Assembly: GCA_945947685.1 (NCBI GenBank)
Contig: CAMEYT010000020.1
Span: 1 to 6,750, forward strand
Direction of reading: 5' to 3'
Length of the DNA: 6,750 nt
Source of the DNA: an uncultured Bacillota bacterium
Lineage (GTDB): Bacteria; Bacillota; Clostridia; Christensenellales; UBA1242
This document shows, in pieces, positions 1 to 4,550 of this stretch (positions within the stretch are counted from its first letter, which is position 1; every line of letters starts with the position of its first letter). The notes beneath the pieces are model-generated. The model was not told the DNA's origin, made no database searches, and saw only the letters and a list, made by a program, of their open reading frames with translations. The translations under genes were made by a program, and so were the position numbers.

Positions 1-1288
1 ATTTACGGATGGAACAACTAAAACCTTTACTGTAACGAATGGGAAAAACGGGGAGGATGGAAAGGATGGAGAGAGCACACAAGTTTCTGTAGAAGATTTA
101 TTTAATGAATATAAAAATATATATGGCGAAGACTTGACATATTCTCAATTTCTGGAGAAATACCTCGCTGTTAATATTGATGAAACAAAGACAACAAAAG
201 CGATTAATAAAGCACTTCTTTCAAATGCCCTTGTTTATTCAGAGTTTTATGAAAAAAGCAGCACTGTAGGGACTTCATTTGATAATAATTTATATAGTGG
301 TTCAGCAGTAATTTGGCAAATGGATGAGGAATACACATATTTTGTAACTAATTATCATGTTATTTATAGCTCAAAGGCATATCTAGCAATGAATGAAACA
401 AATTTTGCACATTCGATTAAAGTATATTTATATGGCAGCAGTGGCGGAGCATCAAAATCTACATCAAACTCCACAAGTTATGATACTTATGTGTATACAG
501 GTAGTTATATTGATTGTGAGTATATAGGTGGCTCAGCATCCAATGATTTAGCTGTAATCAGAGCTGAAACGAGTGATGTAAAAAGTGTTAATAGTGATGC
601 GTGTAAAGTAGAACTCGCAGACGAATATCATATTGGCGAAACAGCAATAGCAATAGGAAATGCTGAGGGAGAAGGAATAAGTGTAACAAAAGGGATAGTA
701 AGTGTAGATAGTGAAAGCGTTAGTTTAGATATTGATAAACAGCGAAGCTACAGAGAGATGCGTATAGATACTGCAATTTATCATGGAAATTCTGGCGGAG
801 GATTATTTAATAGCGACGGAAAATTAATTGGTATAACAAATGCAGGGGATGAAACAGACCAAAATATAAACTACGCAATTCCTCTAAATGTTGTCAAGGG
901 AATGGTTGAGAATATAATGTATTATTGCAAGGACTCTAGTTCAACAACGGGTTCAAAAATTTTACTTGGAATAACTGTTCAGTCTGACAATGTAAAATAT
1001 TCATATGATTCACAGACGGGTTACGGAACGATTATAGAAGATATAAATGTTACTAATGTTTCTGAGGGAAGTATCGCAGAAAAAATGGGATTGAAGACTG
1101 GAGATAGAATTACGGCGATAGAAATCAATGGCAAAGATTACACCGTTTTTAGAAGTTATGATATAGGAGATTTACTGTTAACGATAAGAGTAAACGACAA
1201 TATATCAATTAAATATATGAGAGGGAATACTGAAGCAACTTCAGAGAAATATAAAGTAATTTTATCTGACCTAATTACTATAGAATAA
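1..1288 (+). CDS. HtrA-like S1C serine protease with PDZ domain (5' partial)
   Basis: The frame is open from the left edge (first full codon at 2) to TAA at 1286-1288, giving 428 visible residues; the true start is outside. A TTG at 134 could pass as a start, but it has no Shine-Dalgarno site and the coding sequence upstream looks real, so I reject it. In visible numbering, residues 1-13 (FTDGTTKTFTVTN) and a Gly-X-Y stretch at 14-25 form a linker. A trypsin-like domain follows at about 90-310, with catalytic His119 (TNYHV), Asp182 (NDLAV) and Ser264 (GNSGGG). A PDZ domain occupies about 319-422, with GLKTGDRI at 363-370. Proteins of this family degrade or refold damaged exported proteins at the cell surface, and the PDZ domain binds substrate C-termini. 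The intact triad suggests an active enzyme. The membrane anchor or signal peptide expected for the family is not visible. The gene converges on the metal ATPase gene and ends in a hairpin terminator. Family assignment is confident; the substrate is unknown. Confidence 0.93.
   Translation, partial: FTDGTTKTFTVTNGKNGEDGKDGESTQVSVEDLFNEYKNIYGEDLTYSQFLEKYLAVNIDETKTTKAINKALLSNALVYSEFYEKSSTVGTSFDNNLYSGSAVIWQMDEEYTYFVTNYHVIYSSKAYLAMNETNFAHSIKVYLYGSSGGASKSTSNSTSYDTYVYTGSYIDCEYIGGSASNDLAVIRAETSDVKSVNSDACKVELADEYHIGETAIAIGNAEGEGISVTKGIVSVDSESVSLDIDKQRSYREMRIDTAIYHGNSGGGLFNSDGKLIGITNAGDETDQNINYAIPLNVVKGMVENIMYYCKDSSSTTGSKILLGITVQSDNVKYSYDSQTGYGTIIEDINVTNVSEGSIAEKMGLKTGDRITAIEINGKDYTVFRSYDIGDLLLTIRVNDNISIKYMRGNTEATSEKYKVILSDLITIE
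41..76 (+). repeat. Collagen-like Gly-X-Y linker inside the protease gene
   Basis: Four consecutive Gly-X-Y triplets (GKN GED GKD GES) follow the segment FTDGTTKTFTVTN. Charged Gly-X-Y stretches of this kind often act as flexible or rod-like spacers in surface proteins of Gram-positive bacteria. Here it would hold the protease domain away from whatever lies N-terminal. The repeat may be longer in the wider gene family; only this end is visible. Confidence 0.7.
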
Positions 1289-1323
1289 AAAGAATATGCA
1301 AAGACAATGCATATTCTTTTTTT
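1287..1323 (+). terminator. Rho-independent terminator, probably bidirectional
   Basis: The perfect 14-bp arms 1287-1300 (AAAAAGAATATGCA) and 1308-1321 flank a 7-nt loop, and the plus strand continues as a run of seven T (1317-1323). It terminates the protease gene, whose TAA stop (1286-1288) enters the left arm. Because the stem ends in A/T runs on both sides, a transcript of the convergent ATPase gene, ending about 84 bp away, would also see a hairpin followed by five U. No other hairpin terminator for the ATPase gene was found between 1322 and 1404. Confidence 0.85.
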
Positions 1324-1404
1324 ATTATAAATTCAATAATTTTGACATAATATAAAAATTTTATAAAATTTAAGGCTGTAAATTTAAACTAAGAGCAGAA
1401 AGCA

Positions 1405-3465
1405 TTATCGTATTTTTTTCGAAAAACTTTTCTTATTTGGATTATGTTTTAAAGCACGGATACTATTAAGAATTGCAAGGAGGGTTACTCCTACATCTGC
1501 AAATACGGCAACTAACATATTAGTAACATTAGCAATACCTAAAATAAGGACTGCGACTTTCACAACTATGGAAAAGATTATATTTTCCCAAACGATTTTT
1601 CTTGTATATCTTGACAATCGAATAGCTGTTGCGACTTTCGAAGGGTCGTCGTTGACAATTACTATATCTGATGCCTCAATAGTTGCATCCATTCCAGTAA
1701 TTCCCATAGCAATGCCGACATCTGCAAGCATAAGTGCAGGTGCATCATTAATTCCATCACCTACGAAAGCGACACGAGAATTTTTTTGTGATTTTTGTTC
1801 TTCAACCCACTTGAATTTATCTTCAGGAAGAATTTCATAGTAAGCCTCGGATACTCCAGCAAGTGAAGCGACTGTTTGAACGCTTTCCTTATTGTCGCCA
1901 GAAAGTAAAACAGTGCGTATTCCCATTTCTGCTAATTCAGAACAAGCAATAGGTGAATTTTCTTTTAGAGCATCGACCATATGAATTTCACCGATTTTTT
2001 TATTGTTTCTGTATAATTCAATAGTAGTATTTTTAGTATTTCTTCCCTTTCTTCCAACAAAATATCTATTATCTCGATAAGTAAAACTAACTCCTTTACC
2101 TAATTGTTCGTCAATTTCTTTTACAACGACAAGCTTACGTTTATTTGCATGCGTAATTGATTTTGCAAGAGGATGATTTGAATACTGTTCACCAAGAGCA
2201 CATAGATACAAGATTTCTTCTTCATCGAGTTTTTTATCAAATGATAGGATTTCAAGAATATTAAATTTTCCATTTGTCAATGTGCCAGTTTTATCAAAGC
2301 CTATAGTTGTTAATTTTGCACAAGCGTCCAAGTAGTTTGACCCCTTTATCAAGATGCCTCTACGAGATGCGTTTCCAATTCCTGAAAAGTAGGCAAGAGG
2401 GACCGATATGGCGAAAGCACAAGGGCAGGATATTACAAGGAAGGTTAAACCTCTATAAAGAGACGAACCAAAATCTTTTGTAACAGCCCAAGATATTCCC
2501 CAAGTTAGAAGAGCACAAGCAATTACTATGAGAGTATACCAGCGAGTGAATTTTGATATAAATGTTTCCGCCTTAGACTTTTTCTCGGACGCATTTTCTA
2601 TCATATTCATTATTTTGCTAACAGTACACTGTGAATATTCGCTTGTTGTCCTTATTTGTAAAACTCCATTCATAGCGATTGATCCTGATAGAATTTCGTC
2701 ATTTTTCTTTTTTGATACAGGTAGATTTTCGCCAGTCAAGCTTTTCATATCAACCATAGATTTTCCATCAATGATAACCCCGTCGATAGGAACTTTTTCG
2801 CCAGGTCGAACTATTATAATCGAACCGAGTTTAACTTCGCTAGGAAGAACTTTGCGTTCTTGGTCGCCTTCAATTAATACAGCATATTCAGGTTGAAGAT
2901 TTGTGAGTTCTTCAATTGATCTTCTTGATTTATTAACAGCAATGCCTTCAAATATTTTTCCAATTTCATATAAAATCATGACCATTAAAGCATCCATTGT
3001 TTCGCCAACTGAAGCTGCTCCAATAACAGATATCATAATGAGTAAATTTTCATTAATTATACCCTTAAACAGAAGGGTAAAAGCTTTATAATATGTCTTA
3101 TATCCCAGTAACAATGCACTTGCTATATATAAACACCAAAAGAGCCAAATGGGTAAATTTGGAATAAATAATGCACACGCACCAATACCAATACCTGTGA
3201 TTAATGTACAGATATTCAAGATAAGACCTTGATATTTTTTTGAAGCAGTGAAGTTCTTAACAATTTTAGCATCCGGTTCAATGTATTTTGTTAATTTAGT
3301 TATATCCTTCAATGCTTTTTCAGTATCATTGGACTCAAATGAGAGAGTGCTTTTGATAAAGTTGATTTTTGCATTTTTTATTCCATCAAGTTTATTTATT
3401 TCATTTTCCAGAACTTTTGCACAGTTTGCACAATCAATTCCTTCTATTTTTATTATTTTTTTCAT
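1405..3465 (-). CDS. cadA: P1B-2-type heavy-metal (Zn/Cd/Pb) transporting ATPase
   Basis: This complete 686-residue membrane pump exports Zn(II), Cd(II) or Pb(II) using ATP. An N-terminal heavy-metal-associated domain carries the metal-binding motif DCANC (Cys12, Cys15). Membrane segments lie at about 79-126 and 141-172. The actuator domain has TGE at 244-246. The transmembrane metal site is CPC (347-349). The phosphorylation site is Asp391 in DKTGT, the nucleotide-domain HP motif is at 431-432, and the hinge motif GDGINDAP begins at 569. Lys636 in the seventh and Asp657-x-Gly659 in the eighth membrane helix are the P1B-2 signature, which favours Zn/Cd/Pb over copper. The length is slightly below the roughly 700-730 usual for CadA, and there is a single metal-binding domain. 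The ATG start has GGAG at 3474-3471, 5 nt upstream. The gene appears monocistronic: a terminator lies behind the upstream gene and it has its own promoter. No ArsR/CadC- or MerR-type regulator is in the window. The C-terminus is a short basic tail. Confidence 0.95.
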   Translation of the reverse strand: MKKIIKIEGIDCANCAKVLENEINKLDGIKNAKINFIKSTLSFESNDTEKALKDITKLTKYIEPDAKIVKNFTASKKYQGLILNICTLITGIGIGACALFIPNLPIWLFWCLYIASALLLGYKTYYKAFTLLFKGIINENLLIMISVIGAASVGETMDALMVMILYEIGKIFEGIAVNKSRRSIEELTNLQPEYAVLIEGDQERKVLPSEVKLGSIIIVRPGEKVPIDGVIIDGKSMVDMKSLTGENLPVSKKKNDEILSGSIAMNGVLQIRTTSEYSQCTVSKIMNMIENASEKKSKAETFISKFTRWYTLIVIACALLTWGISWAVTKDFGSSLYRGLTFLVISCPCAFAISVPLAYFSGIGNASRRGILIKGSNYLDACAKLTTIGFDKTGTLTNGKFNILEILSFDKKLDEEEILYLCALGEQYSNHPLAKSITHANKRKLVVVKEIDEQLGKGVSFTYRDNRYFVGRKGRNTKNTTIELYRNNKKIGEIHMVDALKENSPIACSELAEMGIRTVLLSGDNKESVQTVASLAGVSEAYYEILPEDKFKWVEEQKSQKNSRVAFVGDGINDAPALMLADVGIAMGITGMDATIEASDIVIVNDDPSKVATAIRLSRYTRKIVWENIIFSIVVKVAVLILGIANVTNMLVAVFADVGVTLLAILNSIRALKHNPNKKSFSKKIR

Positions 3466-3470
3466 ATATT

Positions 3471-3510
3471 CTCCGCATTGTATTTTAATTTAAAAATGCA
3501 AAAAAGTCAA
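3471..3510 (-). promoter_or_regulatory. Predicted sigma-A promoter and RBS of the metal ATPase gene
   Basis: On the minus strand there is TTGACT at 3510-3505, a 17-nt spacer and TAAAAT at 3487-3482, followed by GGAG (3474-3471) and ATG at 3465. Transcription would start near 3475, leaving a leader of only about ten bases with the RBS almost at the 5' end. An alternative -10, TACAAT (3481-3476), has a worse spacing (23 nt). The -10 lies inside an imperfect AT palindrome (3482-3497), a possible operator position. Confidence 0.5.
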
Positions 3511-3647
3511 ACAAAAAATAATGGTACTTTGAAGATAAAAAGACACACGATAGTTAGATTAATTGGAATAAAAGGAAAAAGGATAGAAAATCCATTTTAA
3601 AAGTGATAATAGATATTATTAAAAGCGTAAATTGAAACAAAAATAAT

Positions 3648-3680
3648 AAAAAAACTGTAGACCTTACTACAGATTTTTTT
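3648..3680 (-). terminator. Rho-independent terminator after the small anchored-protein gene
   Basis: The arms CTGTAG (3655-3660) and CTACAG (3667-3672) enclose a 6-nt loop. After one A-A mismatch the stem is extended by A/T runs (3648-3653 with 3674-3679). Read on the minus strand, the hairpin begins about 9 bp after the TAA stop of the gene at 3689-4222 and ends in seven U. It separates that gene from the ATPase gene downstream, so the two probably do not form an operon. Confidence 0.75.
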
Positions 3681-3688
3681 AGTATTGA

Positions 3689-4222
3689 TTAAACTGTTGC
3701 TATGCTGATTACTAGAGGAACATCCCCATAAGCATTTAATCCACAGTCGATTAAAATGTATCTAACTGAAAACTCAAGTGTTTCTCCTGGAAGCACATTT
3801 GCACTTCTAAAGTTTTCGCCTGATTGAGTGTATATAACACTTCCTTCAATATTCACTAAATTTTGAAGAGCAAAGATTGTTGTATCTGAAACGCCAATCA
3901 AAAGTTCATCTTCTCCTTTGTTGTTGATTATTACTTTAAGTTCGATTGCGTTCTCAATTCCTTCTCCGGCAAAAACTTTATCGTCAGCGTCAAGCATTGT
4001 ATTGGTATCGTTTGCTTTAATTATATCAATTGTTATTGTATGATTTTCACTATCATATGAAGCACTCCCATCTTCTGAACTAGCAAACATTGTGCTCATT
4101 GATGTTGCTGAAAGGGTTTGACCATTAAATGAGAAAAGGTTTCCCATAAACGGAACAAACGCTAAAACTAAAATGATTCCCAAAGCTATAATTGCTGGAA
4201 TAACTATTCTTTTCTTTTTCAT
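3689..4222 (-). CDS. Membrane-anchored extracytoplasmic protein of unknown function
   Basis: This 177-residue protein belongs to no family I can name. The chosen start is ATG at 4222-4220 (MKKKRIV), 8 nt after the strong GGGGGGAG at 4238-4231. A TTG at 4240, six codons earlier, overlaps that RBS and is unlikely to be used. Lys2-Arg5 precede a hydrophobic segment at about 6-25, an uncleaved anchor or signal peptide with no lipobox cysteine. The rest is a Thr/Ser/Asn-rich, beta-type domain outside the membrane. It contains the block IELKVIINN (93-101), then PGET (145-148) and a beta-rich tail; there is one cysteine (Cys160). The same layout occurs at the N-terminus of the divergent gene at 4551: from Ile93 to PGET is exactly 56 residues in both. 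The two may therefore be distant paralogues acting together at the surface. There is no sortase motif, and no catalytic residues are recognisable. Confidence 0.8.
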   Translation of the reverse strand: MKKKRIVIPAIIALGIILVLAFVPFMGNLFSFNGQTLSATSMSTMFASSEDGSASYDSENHTITIDIIKANDTNTMLDADDKVFAGEGIENAIELKVIINNKGEDELLIGVSDTTIFALQNLVNIEGSVIYTQSGENFRSANVLPGETLEFSVRYILIDCGLNAYGDVPLVISIATV

Positions 4223-4230
4223 AATATATT

Positions 4231-4238
4231 CTCCCCCC
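4231..4238 (-). promoter_or_regulatory. Start-deciding RBS of the small anchored-protein gene
   Basis: GGGGGGAG on the minus strand, 8 nt before ATG at 4222, sets the start at MKKKRIV and argues against the longer TTG start at 4240, which overlaps this site. The following bases GGAGAATATAT also occur at the RBS of the ATPase gene (from 3474). Confidence 0.75.
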
Positions 4239-4290
4239 AAGAGATATTATTTTAAGCAAATACATTGAAGTCATTCTCTTTTATGGCAAT

Positions 4291-4319
4291 AAGATATCAC
4301 AAAAAAAATTAATTGTCAA
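4291..4319 (-). promoter_or_regulatory. Predicted sigma-A promoter of the small anchored-protein gene
   Basis: On the minus strand there is a consensus TTGACA at 4319-4314, a 17-nt spacer and TATCTT at 4296-4291, preceded by TG at the extended -10 position (TGATATCTT). Predicted transcription start is near 4284, giving a leader of about 60 nt before ATG at 4222. This is a good match on hexamers, spacing and direction. Confidence 0.65.
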
Positions 4320-4477
4320 TACTTATTTTAAAAAAAGTGTGCATATTTTGCGTTTTTTTATTAAAAATGCCTTTTTTTTGATGTTCTTATATTTCAAACA
4401 TTCGTGATTAAAAAGTTTTAAAATATAATATGCGAGAGAAAAATAATTAAAAAGAAAAGGGAAAAGTTGATAAAAAT

Positions 4478-4507
4478 TTGACAAACAAGACAAAAATAAG
4501 ATATAAT
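4478..4507 (+). promoter_or_regulatory. Consensus sigma-A promoter of the large surface-protein gene
   Basis: Both hexamers match the consensus exactly: TTGACA at 4478-4483 and TATAAT at 4502-4507, with an 18-nt spacer (17 is optimal). Transcription would start near 4514, giving a leader of about 37 nt that contains the GGAGG at 4540-4544. A second TATAAT at 4531-4536 has no suitable -35. Confidence 0.75.
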
Positions 4508-4539
4508 TTTTTTGAAATATCTAAGATAAGTATAATATT

Positions 4540-4544
4540 GGAGG
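4540..4544 (+). promoter_or_regulatory. RBS fixing the GTG start of the large surface-protein gene
   Basis: GGAGG lies 6 nt before GTG at 4551. It decides the start: no ATG is available in frame before the hydrophobic segment, and the TTG at 4538-4540 overlaps the RBS itself. Confidence 0.8.
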
Positions 4545-4550
4545 CGAAAA

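Larger units (their letters stand above)
4223..4550. other. Divergent intergenic control region, A-tract rich
   Basis: This is a 328-bp gap between two divergently transcribed surface-protein genes. It holds one predicted promoter for each side (4291-4319 minus, 4478-4507 plus). Between them lie runs of A or T at 4301-4308, 4330-4336, 4353-4359, 4363-4367, 4372-4379 and 4410-4414. I found no open frame longer than about ten codons with a ribosome binding site, no convincing hairpin and no riboswitch-like fold. A second TATAAT at 4424-4429 lacks a good -35 element. Confidence 0.6.

Noticed and set aside
134..136. TTG as the start of the protease gene
   Set aside because: No Shine-Dalgarno site precedes it, and the frame continues upstream to the window edge through a plausible Gly-X-Y linker, so the gene is 5' partial.
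1342..1369. TTGACA, 16 nt, TAAAAT on the plus strand
   Set aside because: It would only drive transcription antisense to the ATPase gene with no gene behind it; in DNA this AT-rich a single match is easily accidental.
1568..1840. Plus-strand frame of 90 codons opposite the ATPase gene
   Set aside because: It lies wholly within the conserved C-terminal coding region of the ATPase and has no RBS or recognisable domain; the same holds for frames at 2528-2896, 2903-3091 and 3248-3493.
3496..3600. Plus-strand 34-codon frame for a very basic peptide (starts MQKSQTKNNG)
   Set aside because: There is no Shine-Dalgarno site, and the start lies within the ATPase promoter. The basic character is expected from A-rich DNA, so it is probably chance.
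3563..3600. Small hairpin GGAT-AGAAA-ATCC between the ATPase promoter and the upstream terminator
   Set aside because: There are only four strong pairs plus A/T flanks; it lies outside both predicted transcripts and has no clear role.
4424..4429. Second TATAAT upstream of the large surface-protein gene
   Set aside because: The -35 position (TTCGTG at 4401-4406) is poor, and the perfect TTGACA/TATAAT pair downstream is a better explanation.
4341..4433. Inverted repeat GCATATT (4341-4347) and AATATGC (4427-4433)
   Set aside because: Seven-base arms 79 bp apart in AT-rich DNA are expected by chance, and no supporting structure was seen between them.
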